A stretch of DNA of 64,000 nucleotides from Notoacmeibacter marinus (GCF_002238045.1 NZ_NBYO01000003.1:248001-312000); one strand, 5' to 3'. Positions 9,020 through 18,091 are shown, numbered from the stretch's first letter. A program made the numbers and translations. Notes: a model not told the origin generated them from the sequence alone.

Positions 9020-9781
9020 TTATTGCCGCGCGGTCTCGTCTGCTTGGCGCGCATCCGCGGCCGTGCCCGCATCGGCATTCGGCGCCGCCACGTCCGTATC
9101 CTGTTTGCAGCCTTTGAGCCAGACATCGTAGACGGCATGCTCCACCGCGTTCAGGCCGGGGCTTTCGGCGAACATCCAGCCGGTGAAGATGCGCCGGACC
9201 TTCCGATCGAGCGTCATCTCGTCGATCTCGACAAAACTGTCAGTCTTCGGCTCCAGGCTCTCGGGCCGGTTGATGCAAACGCGCGGCGTGACCAGCAACG
9301 CGCCGAACTGCACCGTTTCGTCCACATAAACGTCGAAATGGTGGATTCGTCCGGTGATCTTGTCGATGCCGGTAAAGACGGCGACCTTGTTCTTGACGGG
9401 CCGATCCTCGACCGCCGGCGCTGGCTCGCTGACCTCACCACCCATCTGCTCGGCATCGGGCGCCACCATATTGGCGTCCGGCTGAACCGCCGGATCCTGC
9501 TGCGGACCGGCGGAGAAGGGATCGTTCGCCAATGGGTCGTAGGGCTCTGCGCCGGTTCCCGGCTCGGCATTGTCCAGCGGCGGGAACTGATCGTCCGGCG
9601 CTGGGAACTGATCGTCGGGCACAGGATCGATTGGCGCTTCGTAGTCCTGCGCGGGATCGGAGAAGGTGCCGTCAGGCTGGAGCGGTGACGGCAAAGGCCG
9701 GCGTTCGATCGTTTGGGCCAGGGCGGCGTTGGTCGTCAGCACGACCACTGCAACCGTCAATATCACGCCGATCCGCAGCAA
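9020..9781 (-). CDS. DUF2155 domain secreted protein
   Basis: Exported protein of 253 aa and unknown function. A signal peptide (residues 1-22, ending ALAQ) is followed by a Pro/Asp-rich spacer containing repeated DDQFPAPDDQFPPLD-type units (about residues 50-90). The conserved C-terminal DUF2155 domain starts near KVAVFTGIDKITGRI and includes INRPESLEP and RRIFTGWMFAESPG. The start appears to be TTG at 9781, supported by GGGGAG 7 nt upstream; no in-frame ATG is available nearby. It sits between aat and the NDUFA12 homologue, the arrangement seen across Rhizobiales. The family is restricted to alphaproteobacteria as far as I know. Confidence 0.88.
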   Translation of the reverse strand: MLRIGVILTVAVVVLTTNAALAQTIERRPLPSPLQPDGTFSDPAQDYEAPIDPVPDDQFPAPDDQFPPLDNAEPGTGAEPYDPLANDPFSAGPQQDPAVQPDANMVAPDAEQMGGEVSEPAPAVEDRPVKNKVAVFTGIDKITGRIHHFDVYVDETVQFGALLVTPRVCINRPESLEPKTDSFVEIDEMTLDRKVRRIFTGWMFAESPGLNAVEHAVYDVWLKGCKQDTDVAAPNADAGTAADARQADETARQ

Positions 9782-9909
9782 AAGTGGGCTCCCCGAATGT
9801 CACGACTAAAACGGTCCAGCCGCTTCGTCCGATTGCGATGGCGACTCGATAGTCGCAGAATGTGGCGGTGCTACGCCACGCTCATCCGTCGATCGAAGGG
9901 CGAGACGTT

Positions 9910-10308
9910 TTACTCGCCCGGCGACCAGGCGTCGTAGTCGCCCGTGACGCGCGGCCTTTCGCCGGTATGGTGGAGAGAGCCTTTCGGGCGGTAGGCTGAG
10001 ACGGTACCGGTCAAGTTGGGGCGGTGCGACTTCTGCCACTCATACGCTTCGTAAGCGGCCGACGGCGGCGCCACATTGGTCTTGTGATGCATCCAGCCAT
10101 GCCAGCCGGGTGGAATCAGCGACGGTTCCGAAATGTCGGTATAGACGACATAGCGGCGCGGACGTCCCTCCGAGTCCTTGCCACCCTGATAATAGACATT
10201 GCCGAATTCATCCTCACCCACTTTTTCGGCGTTACGCCAGAGATGAAAGCGGAAGTTGAGCTGATTGCCGTTCCACCAGGTGAAGAACTGCTTCAGAAAG
10301 GTGCTCAT
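9910..10308 (-). CDS. NADH:ubiquinone oxidoreductase NDUFA12-family subunit
   Basis: Homologue of the mitochondrial complex I accessory subunit NDUFA12 (B17.2), found in alphaproteobacterial complex I or its assembly. The protein is 132 aa. The family signature is clear: VGEDEFGNVYYQ, RRYVVYTD, then PPGWHGWMHH and APP. It acts at the cytoplasmic face of the inner membrane. It precedes the DUF2155 gene on the same strand with a 128-nt gap, so co-transcription is possible but not certain. Confidence 0.93.
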   Translation of the reverse strand: MSTFLKQFFTWWNGNQLNFRFHLWRNAEKVGEDEFGNVYYQGGKDSEGRPRRYVVYTDISEPSLIPPGWHGWMHHKTNVAPPSAAYEAYEWQKSHRPNLTGTVSAYRPKGSLHHTGERPRVTGDYDAWSPGE

Positions 10309-10385
10309 GAACGTCCCATATCGCGCGGATTTACCTTTACGGGCTTATGGCGCTCCGCCCTGCCCTTGGCAAGGGCAGCAATGAT

Positions 10386-10883
10386 CTAGCCCAGCGTCTT
10401 TTCCATAATCAGTGCCGGAATGCCGCTATCCTTCACGCCGCAATTCTCGGTCCGGTCGATCTGGGCGTAGCCCTGCTTGCGGTAGAAGGCGATTGCCTTT
10501 TCGTTGGCTTCCTCGACCTCGAGCCGCATGCGACCGGCTGCTGGAAACGCGCTCTCCATCTCGATCAGCAGGGCTGTGCCCGCTCCACGCCCCTGCACAT
10601 CGGGATTGACGTATAACTGATGCAAAAACGCCGTGCGGTCATCGCCGCCATCGCCCATCGACGCGAAAGCCACGCCGAGAATGTCCTCACCATCATCGGC
10701 GATAACGAACTCGGAATAAGGCTTGTTCAGGCGCTTGCGAAGCGCCGGCTGCGAATGCCAGTTGGCCGTCAGGGCCGCCACGCGCTCCCTGCCGTATATA
10801 TCGTCGTAAGTGGCGTGCCACGTGCGTGCCAGCAAAGCCTGAATTGCTGGAATGTCGTTCGGATCGACAGTGCGGATCCACAT
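10386..10883 (-). CDS. GNAT-family N-acetyltransferase
   Basis: Acetyl-CoA-dependent acetyltransferase of about 165 aa. The N-terminal substrate part (MWIRTVDPNDIPAIQALLAR) is followed by the acetyl-CoA loop VNPDVQGRGAGTALL and the C-terminal EEANEKAIAFYRKQGY. The substrate is unknown. The ATG at 10883 begins the conserved fold; an in-frame TTG at 10985 would add 34 residues of unlikely sequence. It lies 78 nt from the NDUFA12 gene and downstream of gdhA on the same strand. Confidence 0.85.
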   Translation of the reverse strand: MWIRTVDPNDIPAIQALLARTWHATYDDIYGRERVAALTANWHSQPALRKRLNKPYSEFVIADDGEDILGVAFASMGDGGDDRTAFLHQLYVNPDVQGRGAGTALLIEMESAFPAAGRMRLEVEEANEKAIAFYRKQGYAQIDRTENCGVKDSGIPALIMEKTLG

Positions 10884-11026
10884 GATCGGTCGGTCGTAGT
10901 CGCGCCGGACGGTGCGGGCCGGCGTGTCCCGGGGTGCCTCTCGGCCTTGGACCTTGAAGGAAGCCGAAATGAGCACTGGCGTCAAGAAGCCCGGCCGCTC
11001 TTAGAAGGAGGAGCCGGCCTCCAAGG

Positions 11027-12454
11027 TCAGAGACCGAGCGAGCGGTAGCTCGCTGCGATCCGCTCTACAGCGATCATGTATGCGCTCGTGCGCAGATCGA
11101 TCGTATGGTCGTCCTTGCGCTTTTCGTGCCATTTCTCGCGCATGGCCTGATAGGTGACACGCATCGTATCGTCGAGGCCGGAACGCACCAGAGCAAGCTC
11201 GTCCGACCCTTCAATGTAAAACTGCTTGAACGTGTCGGAAAGCTGCGCGCCGGTAGCCCGTTCGATCTCTTCGATCAAAAGGCGATGACGAGTCTCCTCG
11301 CCCCGGCGCTGCATCCGGCCGAAGCGGATATGGGAGAGGTTCTTGACCCATTCGAAATAGGAGACGGTCACGCCGCCGGCGTTCACATACATGTCCGGGA
11401 TGATCACGATGCCGCGCTCGCGCAGCCGTTCATCGGCGCCTGCCGTGACCGGACCGTTCGCCGCCTCCACGATCAGCGGCGCACGGATGCGATCGGCATT
11501 GGAGAGATTGACGACGCCTTCGAGTGCCGCCGGGATCAGAATATCGCATTCGGCTTCCAGAAGGGACGAAGAGTTCTGGATGAACAGGCCCTTGTGGTAA
11601 CCTTCGAAGCTTCCATTCTCCTGGAAATAGTCGCGCGCCTTGTCGACATCGATGCCGCTGTCATCGAACAGGCCGCCATTATATTCGGCGAGCCCGACGA
11701 TCTTGCAGCCATCTTCCTTCTGCAGAAATTTTGCCGCATGATAGCCCACATTGCCAAGGCCCTGTACAACGACGCGTTGTCCCATCAGCGTGCCTTCAAG
11801 GTGCGCGATTTCCACATCGGCAGGGTGGCGGAAGAATTCCTGCAGCGCATATTGCACGCCACGGCCCGTCGCCTCGGAGCGGCCGCGAATACCACCTGCA
11901 TTGAGCGGCTTGCCGGTCACGCAGGCCTGCGCATCGATATCCGTCGTATGAATACGGCGATACTGATCGGCGATCCAGGCCATCTCCCGTTCTCCCGTTC
12001 CCATGTCGGGGGCCGGAACGTTCTGGCTGGGATTGATCAGATCGCGCTTGATCAGTTCGGCGGCGAAACGCCGGGTGATCCGCTCCATCTCTTCTTCGGA
12101 CCATTCGCGCGGATCGATCCGCAAACCGCCCTTCGAACCGCCGAAGGGCACCTCCACCAACGCGCATTTATAAGTCATGAGCGCGGCAAGCGCCTCCACT
12201 TCGTCCTGATGGACGCCGGTGGCGTAGCGTATGCCGCCCTTGACCGGCTCGGCATGCTCCGAATGAACGGCGCGATAGCCGGTGAAAGTGTGAATATGGC
12301 CACGCAGACGCACACCGAACCGCACCGTATAGGTCGAATTGCAAACCCGTATCTTCTGGGCGAGACCTGGCGAGAGTTCGAGCCGCTTGACGGCGCGCTC
12401 GAAATGCATGTCGACGCTCTCGCGAAAGGTCGGTTCCGTAATCGGCTGGGTCAT
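11027..12454 (-). CDS. gdhA: Glu/Leu/Phe/Val-family glutamate dehydrogenase
   Basis: Oxidative deamination of glutamate to 2-oxoglutarate or the reverse. The protein is 475 aa. The N-terminal dimerisation/catalytic domain has the substrate lysine motifs PVKGGIRYATG and PFGGSKGGLRIDP, and the conserved PAPDMGT. The C-terminal Rossmann domain has VVQGLGNVGYHAA. The ATG at 12454 has an excellent Shine-Dalgarno (GGGGGAGGAA). Bacterial members of this length group can use NAD or NADP; the sequence does not settle which. It is followed by the GNAT gene. Confidence 0.93.
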   Translation of the reverse strand: MTQPITEPTFRESVDMHFERAVKRLELSPGLAQKIRVCNSTYTVRFGVRLRGHIHTFTGYRAVHSEHAEPVKGGIRYATGVHQDEVEALAALMTYKCALVEVPFGGSKGGLRIDPREWSEEEMERITRRFAAELIKRDLINPSQNVPAPDMGTGEREMAWIADQYRRIHTTDIDAQACVTGKPLNAGGIRGRSEATGRGVQYALQEFFRHPADVEIAHLEGTLMGQRVVVQGLGNVGYHAAKFLQKEDGCKIVGLAEYNGGLFDDSGIDVDKARDYFQENGSFEGYHKGLFIQNSSSLLEAECDILIPAALEGVVNLSNADRIRAPLIVEAANGPVTAGADERLRERGIVIIPDMYVNAGGVTVSYFEWVKNLSHIRFGRMQRRGEETRHRLLIEEIERATGAQLSDTFKQFYIEGSDELALVRSGLDDTMRVTYQAMREKWHEKRKDDHTIDLRTSAYMIAVERIAASYRSLGL

Positions 12455-12533
12455 GTTCTTCCTCCCCCGCGCTCCATTTGCTGACAAAGGAGGGGCGATC
12501 GCCGAAGAAAGCAAGGCAGCCGATCTAAATTTT

Positions 12534-14033
12534 TTAATCGATGCCCAGTTTCTCTCGCACGAGCTGATTGACAGCCTGCGGATTGGCTTTGCCGCCAGTC
12601 GCCTTCATCACCTGACCAACGAACCAGCCTGCCAAAGAGGGCTTTTCCCTAGCCTGTTCGACCTTGTCGGGATTGGCGGCGATGACCTTGTCGACTTCGG
12701 CCTCGATGGCGCCCGTATCGGTCACCTGCTTCATACCGCGTTCTTCGACGATCGCCCTGGGCTCGCCGCCCTCGGCAAAGACGATCTCGAACAGCTCCTT
12801 GGCGATCTTGCCGCTAATCGTGCCTTCCTTGATAAGGTTGATGACCTGCCCGAGCTGATCGGGCGAAACCGGAGTCTCTTCAATGGACTGTCCGGCCTTG
12901 TTCAAGGCGCCCAGCAGGTCGTTTATGACCCAGTTGGCCGCCTGTTTGCCATCGCGGCCCTTCGCCAGCGCTTCATAATAATCGGCGATTGCCTTTTCCG
13001 ACACCAGGATCGAGGCGTCGTAGGCCGATAAGCCAGCCTCCGACATGAGCCGTGCCTTCTTGTCGTCCGGTAGCTCCGGCAGCGCAGTGGCTAGCTCTTC
13101 GACGAACGCATCGTCGAACTCCAGCGGCAGCAGATCGGGATCGGGGAAATAGCGGTAGTCATGCGCCTCCTCTTTGGAGCGCATGGAACGGGTCTCGCCC
13201 TTGGCCGGATCGAACAGGCGCGTTTCCTGATCGATCTGCCCGCCATCTTCCAGAATGGCGATCTGGCGACGCGCTTCCGACTCAATGGCCTGTCCGACAA
13301 AGCGAATGGAATTGACGTTCTTGATTTCGCAGCGCGTCCCGAAATCGCCGCCGGGCTTGCGGACCGATACGTTCACGTCGGCCCGCATGGAGCCTTCGTC
13401 CATATTGCCGTCGCACGTGCCCAGATATCGCAGGATGGTGCGGAGCTTGGTCAAATAGGCTTTCGCCTCATCGGCGGAGCGCAAATCGGGCTTGGAGACG
13501 ATCTCCATCAAGCCGACGCCTGAACGGTTCAGGTCGACATAGCTCATGGTCGGATGCTGATCGTGCATGCTCTTGCCGGCGTCCTGCTCCAGATGCAGCC
13601 GCTCGATACCGATCTCGACCTCTTCGAAATTGCCCTGCCGGTCAGGGCCGACCGACACCATCACGACACCTTCGCCAACAATGGGATGGGCGAACTGGCT
13701 GATCTGATAGCCCTGCGGCAGATCGGGATAGAAATAGTTCTTGCGGTCGAACACCGAACGCTTGTTGATCTGCGCCTTCAGACCGAGCCCGGTCCGCACG
13801 GCCTGCCGAACGCATTGCTGGTTGATGACCGGCAACATGCCAGGCATGGCGGCATCGACGAGACTGACATTGTCGTTCGGCGCCGATCCGAAGCTGGTCG
13901 ATGCGCCTGAGAACAACTTGCTCTCGGACGTCACCTGAGCATGAACTTCCATACCGACCACGATTTCCCAATCGCCGGTCGCACCGGAAAGAAAGCGCTT
14001 CGGATCGGGTGTGCGGCTATCGACGATGGCCAT
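12534..14033 (-). CDS. gatB: Asp/Glu-tRNA amidotransferase subunit B
   Basis: GatB, the kinase and tRNA-binding subunit of GatCAB, which amidates Glu-tRNA(Gln) and Asp-tRNA(Asn) using ammonia made by GatA. The protein is 499 aa. It contains the GatB signature near VGMEVHAQV, the Zn/ATP cradle region ([36 protein letters not shown]), and the C-terminal YqeY-like tail domain (NQLVREKLG at the end). gatC and gatA are about 13 kb away (26987-29227) rather than adjacent. Confidence 0.97.
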   Translation of the reverse strand: MAIVDSRTPDPKRFLSGATGDWEIVVGMEVHAQVTSESKLFSGASTSFGSAPNDNVSLVDAAMPGMLPVINQQCVRQAVRTGLGLKAQINKRSVFDRKNYFYPDLPQGYQISQFAHPIVGEGVVMVSVGPDRQGNFEEVEIGIERLHLEQDAGKSMHDQHPTMSYVDLNRSGVGLMEIVSKPDLRSADEAKAYLTKLRTILRYLGTCDGNMDEGSMRADVNVSVRKPGGDFGTRCEIKNVNSIRFVGQAIESEARRQIAILEDGGQIDQETRLFDPAKGETRSMRSKEEAHDYRYFPDPDLLPLEFDDAFVEELATALPELPDDKKARLMSEAGLSAYDASILVSEKAIADYYEALAKGRDGKQAANWVINDLLGALNKAGQSIEETPVSPDQLGQVINLIKEGTISGKIAKELFEIVFAEGGEPRAIVEERGMKQVTDTGAIEAEVDKVIAANPDKVEQAREKPSLAGWFVGQVMKATGGKANPQAVNQLVREKLGID

Positions 14034-14232
14034 GAGTGCAATCGTTCCCTTCGCAAGGTGGAGAGCAATGGTTTGGGTCCGGAGTCCTGGCGCCCCGTCC
14101 TGACATCAGGACAGACGACGCCCGACCGCCTTCTCGGTGGATCGGGTAAAACAAAAGCCTGCACCGTTCAAGACGCCAGCGCACCTGTCACGACAGGCGG
14201 CCCCTGTCGTTCGCGCTGTGTCCCGCGTCGAG

Positions 14233-14658
14233 TTAGCTTGCAATATATTGTTTGAGCGAGTCCGCTTCTTCCTGCGCCTGACGAATACGGCGCTTTACAA
14301 CATCGCCGATGGAGATGATCCCAACCATCTTGCCATCCTCGACGACCGGAAGATGGCGAAAACGGCCGTCGGTCATCTGATCCATCACCTCTTCGACAGT
14401 GCTGTTCTCGCTGCAGTTCTTGACGTCACTCGTCATGAAGTCGGAAAGCGGGCGGTCGAGAGCGGATGCGCCGTGATCGGCAATGGCGCGCACCGCGTCT
14501 CGCTCCGACAAAATACCGACAATCGTTTCTTCAGTAACGACGACCAACGCACCGATTTTCTTTTCAGCCAAGAGAGCCGTGGCCTCGCTCAGCGTGGCGT
14601 CCGGACCAAATGTCGCCACGTCGCGGCCCTTCTGCTCCAGGATCTGACGAACATTCAT
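14233..14658 (-). CDS. Tandem CBS-domain protein
   Basis: A 141-aa protein made of one CBS pair: repeat 1 about residues 1-60 (VATFGPDATLSEATALLAEK ... GILSERD) and repeat 2 about 70-130 (TVEEVMDQMTDGRFRHLPVV ... GIISIGDVVK). CBS pairs bind adenosyl ligands such as AMP, ATP or SAM. No catalytic domain is fused, so this is a stand-alone sensor or IMPDH-like regulator of unknown partner. The ATG at 14658 has GGAGGAAAA at ideal spacing. It is followed by gatB after 199 nt. Confidence 0.9.
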   Translation of the reverse strand: MNVRQILEQKGRDVATFGPDATLSEATALLAEKKIGALVVVTEETIVGILSERDAVRAIADHGASALDRPLSDFMTSDVKNCSENSTVEEVMDQMTDGRFRHLPVVEDGKMVGIISIGDVVKRRIRQAQEEADSLKQYIAS

Positions 14659-14732
14659 TGGTTTTCCTCCATCTCTGATACTCTGCATATCGTGCGTCGC
14701 GTATCACGATTTCGCAAGCCGATTCAGGCAGA

Positions 14733-15542
14733 TCAGAAATGGCGGGCTCCCGGCGCGGGAAACAGCGGCAGGAGAAAAAACCCCGCCACAAAGCCGCCAA
14801 TATGAGCCTGCCATGCAATGGCGGTGCCTCCCATCGGCAGAAAGAGCCCGGTGATAAGGTTCAAAACCAGCCATATCACGATGAAGGCGACAACGGCGCG
14901 CGATCTCATCACTTCGTCGAACGTCATCGGACGACCGGCAAATGCGCGTTGCGCGCGACGCCTGTCGACACGGAAACCGAGGCGTGTGGCCGCACCCATC
15001 ATGCCGCTGATCGCCCCCGACGCGCCAACGAGAATCGACGGGCTGAACGGATCGATAGCGAAATGAAACGCCGCCGCTGAAAAAGCCGTCGCAATCCAGA
15101 ACAACACGAATGGCCACGTGCCCATGCGCAATGCCAGGGGCGAGCCGAAAATCGCCAGCCAGACGCCATTCATGAAGAAATGGGGCCAGCTGCCATGCAA
15201 CAGTGAATAGGTCACAGCAGCCCAGAGCTGATGCAGCAGGCCGAACAGACCGTATGAGGCGATCTCGGGAATGAAGGCGAACCAGTAGAGCACGAGGCGG
15301 TCGAGCCCGGGCGGCAAAACGAGGCTGCGGACGAGGTGGATCGTTCCCATCAGGACGAGGAAAAACACGATGGCCGGCGCCAGATTGACTAAAGGTTCGC
15401 CGCGTTGCCGCAACGCGTATGCATCGGAACTATCGTCGGGAACTTCGCGCTGGGGCGCGGCAGCCCAGGGTGAGTTCCCCGGCCGGGCCGGGTCATGAGA
15501 GCCACCCGGCCCGTCTCGATTTTCCGGTTCGCGATCCGTCAC
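14733..15542 (-). CDS. Rhomboid-family intramembrane serine protease
   Basis: Integral inner-membrane protease of 269 aa. A soluble Pro/Asp-rich N-terminus (about 50 residues) is followed by six or seven membrane segments. The catalytic residues are visible: Ser175 in LVGASGAISG and His247 in AWQAHIGG. His116, His121 and Asn125 form the HxxxxHxxxN oxyanion-side motif. The start is GTG at 15542 with AAGGGA upstream. The gene is divergent from the PAS gene. Substrates cannot be inferred. Confidence 0.92.
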   Translation of the reverse strand: MTDREPENRDGPGGSHDPARPGNSPWAAAPQREVPDDSSDAYALRQRGEPLVNLAPAIVFFLVLMGTIHLVRSLVLPPGLDRLVLYWFAFIPEIASYGLFGLLHQLWAAVTYSLLHGSWPHFFMNGVWLAIFGSPLALRMGTWPFVLFWIATAFSAAAFHFAIDPFSPSILVGASGAISGMMGAATRLGFRVDRRRAQRAFAGRPMTFDEVMRSRAVVAFIVIWLVLNLITGLFLPMGGTAIAWQAHIGGFVAGFFLLPLFPAPGARHF

Positions 15543-15760
15543 ACTTCTGTCCCTTCGTCAGGCGGGAAGATGGGACGCGCCCGACCGACAACAAGCCGCT
15601 GCGTGCCGAAAACCCCGAAATTGCAGGGGCCTCTGCTTCATTGACCGCCGGACGGCAATCGCAGCCGCCGTGGCACGAACGATGCAACGCATCGGTCAAA
15701 CGCCAGCCCAAGCGCACGCCCTGCGCCGAACTGGCACAACACTGACCGATCGAGGTACGC

Positions 15761-16387
15761 ATGAGACAGCAACAGACAAAGGACCTGTTTCTTTATTGGA
15801 ATCGTCTGCGCGGTTCGAACAAGGCGCCCCATCGCAACAGCATCGAACCCAGTGACATCCGCACATTGTTGCCGGGAACCTTCATTCTTCAGCGGTTGAC
15901 GGACGGGACCATCGAGTTCCGCCTTGCCGGCACGGCCTTGTGCCAGCAGTTCGGCGCGGAATTGCGGGGTCAGGCCTTTCAGACGCTGTTCCACGCGCGG
16001 GACCGGCGGATGCTGCTTCGGCTGACCGATCAGGCGCTGACCGGCGATGCGATCACCGTTCTGGCCATGGACGGTTTCAGCGAAAGCGGCGAACAGATAT
16101 CCTACGAGTTGCTTCTGCTACCGCTCGCCAGTGAACATAGTGGCGACCGCGCGCTCGGCTCGGCCGTACCCGGCGAACGGCCCTATTGGCTCGGCACCGA
16201 TCCGATCGTCGAATGGAAGTTGCGTTCGGTGCGCATCATCGATCCGGAGCGCGAACCGGGCCTTCTTTCCAACCGGGCCGAGATCACGGTGCCGCCGCTG
16301 GTGCCCGCGCGCCACGCCATTCAGGATCTGCCCGCCGGCCGCAAGATCGGCCATCTGACTGTTCTGGAGGGTGGTCGGCAAAACTGA
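15761..16387 (+). CDS. PAS-domain protein (PAS_5 type)
   Basis: A 208-aa protein matching the alphaproteobacterial single-PAS family, without output domain. The N-terminal stretch (LFLYWNRLRGSNKAPHR, then SDIRTLLPGTFIL) is typical of the group, followed by the PAS core with FRLAGTALCQQFG and an RLTDQALTG helix. The C-terminal 60 residues are Pro/Arg-rich and poorly structured. The family often neighbours PilZ proteins in Rhizobiales, as here. A sensory or scaffolding role is likely, but ligand and partner are unknown. Confidence 0.82.
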   Translation: MRQQQTKDLFLYWNRLRGSNKAPHRNSIEPSDIRTLLPGTFILQRLTDGTIEFRLAGTALCQQFGAELRGQAFQTLFHARDRRMLLRLTDQALTGDAITVLAMDGFSESGEQISYELLLLPLASEHSGDRALGSAVPGERPYWLGTDPIVEWKLRSVRIIDPEREPGLLSNRAEITVPPLVPARHAIQDLPAGRKIGHLTVLEGGRQN

Positions 16388-16487
16388 GATGGAGAATATT
16401 TTCCTCTGCCATGTTACGCCGCTTTAACCTTTGCATGGCAAGAGTCCGGTTCGAGGAATCTTCTGCTTTCAATCAGGGCGTAGCGAT

Positions 16488-17072
16488 ATGAGTCTGGCGC
16501 CAGACCTTCAAATGCCAGAATCGCCAGAGCGCAGAGCTTTTCAGCGTGTGACAGCCAAAGTGTATGGTCGCTTCATGCTCGAAGACGGCAGCGAGCATGT
16601 TTGCTACGTGGTCGATATGAGCCCAGGAAGCGCCGCCCTTCAAACGGAAGTGACCGGCGAGCCGGGCGAAAAGTGCATTTGCTATCTCGATCATATCGGA
16701 CGGGTCGAAGGCGTTGTGACACGCCCGCTCGACGACGGCTTCGCGATGACCATCATCGCGTCTGATCGCAAGAAGGACAAGATCGCCTCGCAGCTGACAT
16801 GGCTGGCCAACAGGCATGAGCTCGACCTGCCGGAAGATCGCCGTCATGCGCGTGTCGAACCGCGAAACCCGATCTCGGCCATGCGCATGGTCGACGGCCG
16901 AAAATATAGCTGCCGGATCATCGATCTGTCGCTGTCGGGCGCGGCAATCGCGACGGATGTCCGCCCGGCGCTCGGAACACCCGTTATCCTCGGCACGATG
17001 AAAGGCCGGGTGATCCGTCATTTCAATGATGGTATCGCGATCGAGTTCATCGATCTGGGAAAGATGGTCTGA
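16488..17072 (+). CDS. Tandem PilZ-domain protein (c-di-GMP effector candidate)
   Basis: A 194-aa protein with two PilZ domains. Domain 1 (residues about 13-105) keeps the RxxxR motif (RAFQR, 16-20), but its second motif reads DMSPGS where the family has [D/N]xSxxG. Domain 2 (about 115-194) has both motifs intact: RRHAR and DLSLSG. Known family biology is c-di-GMP binding through these two motifs, so domain 2 should bind and domain 1 may be weakened. There is no fused catalytic or glycosyltransferase domain. A terminator follows within 45 nt, so this is the last gene of its transcript. Confidence 0.88.
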   Translation: MSLAPDLQMPESPERRAFQRVTAKVYGRFMLEDGSEHVCYVVDMSPGSAALQTEVTGEPGEKCICYLDHIGRVEGVVTRPLDDGFAMTIIASDRKKDKIASQLTWLANRHELDLPEDRRHARVEPRNPISAMRMVDGRKYSCRIIDLSLSGAAIATDVRPALGTPVILGTMKGRVIRHFNDGIAIEFIDLGKMV

Positions 17073-17116
17073 CCGCACGCAGCAGGCACGTTCGTCGCTA
17101 AAAATTTTGCTTTATC

Positions 17117-17140
17117 AAACCGGCGCAGCCGGTTTTTTTG
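17117..17140 (+). terminator. Rho-independent terminator after the PilZ gene
   Basis: Stem AAACCGGC/GCCGGTTT with a GCA loop, followed directly by a T-run. It lies about 45 nt after the PilZ stop codon and separates it from the BTLCP transcription unit. Confidence 0.9.
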
Positions 17141-17321
17141 TGCCCAGCGCATCCTGCACTCAAGCCATAGGGATCGAGTGCAGTTCGCCCTTTGGCTTAG
17201 GATGACGTCACGGGCACTGGCCTGAACGCAACCGGCACAGGCCACCAAGCGCCCGAAAACGCGCTTTCAGCACCTTAACAAACCCTTACCGACGCCGTTA
17301 ACACCGTTAACAAAGCAATAT

Positions 17322-17340
17322 TCAAATGCCTAGCATTTGA
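17322..17340. promoter_or_regulatory. Perfect palindrome, candidate operator for BTLCP gene
   Basis: TCAAATGC-CTA-GCATTTGA: 8-bp perfect arms around a 3-nt centre. It abuts the likely -35 region of the BTLCP promoter (TATAAT at 17364-17369), the right place for a dimeric regulator to act. No regulator gene next to it is obvious. Confidence 0.5.
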
Positions 17341-17369
17341 TTTTGATTTGTCTATCCTTTGTATATAAT
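17341..17369 (+). promoter_or_regulatory. Candidate promoter of BTLCP gene
   Basis: A consensus -10 box TATAAT at 17364-17369 in an AT-rich stretch. The -35 is weak: TTTTGA at 17341-17346 gives 17-nt spacing, while TTGATT at 17343-17348 gives 15 nt. Transcription would start near 17376, leaving a leader of about 60 nt that contains the second palindrome. Confidence 0.5.
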
Positions 17370-17381
17370 GCCAGTGCTGAT

Positions 17382-17398
17382 TTTTGCGTAGCGCAAAA
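17382..17398 (+). promoter_or_regulatory. Perfect palindrome in BTLCP leader
   Basis: TTTTGCG-TAG-CGCAAAA: 7-bp perfect arms around a 3-nt centre, in the predicted 5' leader just after the expected transcription start. It could be a second operator or an RNA hairpin. It shares geometry (3-nt centre) but not sequence with the palindrome at 17322-17340. Confidence 0.4.
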
Positions 17399-17438
17399 TT
17401 CTTTCTGCGATCTTTCTCCCTGTCAGGGGAGACAAGTC

Positions 17439-18038
17439 ATGCAGAGCATTATCAAAGCGATATCGATTTCCATTACTTCCTTATTCTTTATTTGCGGCGC
17501 CGTCGAGGCCCGTCCCTTCATGGAAACTGTGGGCGCTGCCAACCCACCGCTCGGCCATGCCGAGTTCTGCTGGCAGGCACCGAACGAATGCAGCGACCGG
17601 GATTCGTCGCCGCACCCCTACCCTCTGTCCAAGAGTTCCTGGCAGGCCATTCTGGCCGTGAACGCCACCGTCAACGCCGAAGTTCTACCGCTAACGGATC
17701 TGCAGATCTGGGGCCGCGAAGAGCTTTGGTCCTATCCGCAGGGCGTGGGCGACTGCGAAGACTACGTTCTGGAAAAGCGTCGCCGCCTGCAGGCCATGGG
17801 CGTTCCGGCATCGGCCCTTCTCATTACGGTGGTGCTGCAACCCAATGGTGACGGACACGCCGTCCTGACGGTTCGCACCGATCGGGGCGACATCGTTCTG
17901 GACAATCTCAACGACCGCGTCCTGCCCTGGCAGCAGACGGACTACACGTTCCTGAAACTGCAAAGCCCACAGAACAGCGCGCATTGGGAACTGGTGAATG
18001 ACGATCGCGCGATGACGGTCGGCGCCGTCAGCCGCTGA
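17439..18038 (+). CDS. BTLCP transglutaminase-like cysteine proteinase (LapG-related)
   Basis: Periplasmic cysteine protease of 199 aa in the bacterial transglutaminase-like (peptidase C93) family. A signal peptide (residues 1-25, ending VEARP) is followed by the papain-like core with Cys106 in GVGDCEDYVLEKRR, His140 in GDGHAVLTV and Asp155 in VLDNLNDR. The best-studied member, LapG, cleaves large surface adhesins under control of the c-di-GMP receptor LapD; neither lapD nor an adhesin gene is visible here. The ATG at 17439 has GGGGAG 8 nt upstream. It has its own palindrome-framed promoter. Confidence 0.9.
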   Translation: MQSIIKAISISITSLFFICGAVEARPFMETVGAANPPLGHAEFCWQAPNECSDRDSSPHPYPLSKSSWQAILAVNATVNAEVLPLTDLQIWGREELWSYPQGVGDCEDYVLEKRRRLQAMGVPASALLITVVLQPNGDGHAVLTVRTDRGDIVLDNLNDRVLPWQQTDYTFLKLQSPQNSAHWELVNDDRAMTVGAVSR

Positions 18039-18091
18039 CTGTCCGCCCCTCTCTATCTCGGCCGCGTCCACGTCCCTGACGGCCGAATCGG

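Larger units (their letters stand above)
17073..17438. other. Intergenic region with terminator, TTAAC cluster and palindromic promoter
   Basis: A 366-nt stretch with no convincing gene. It holds, in order: the PilZ-gene terminator (about 17117-17140); a GC-rich segment without evident signals; a cluster of TTAAC/GTTAAC motifs (17275-17311) resembling CtrA half-sites; a perfect palindrome (17322-17340); a TATAAT box (17364-17369); a second perfect palindrome (17382-17398); and GGGGAG in front of the BTLCP start codon. Confidence 0.7.

Noticed and set aside
11105-12484. A 459-codon open frame opposite glutamate dehydrogenase.
   Set aside because: Shadow of the real gene; no recognisable motif or plausible ribosome site.
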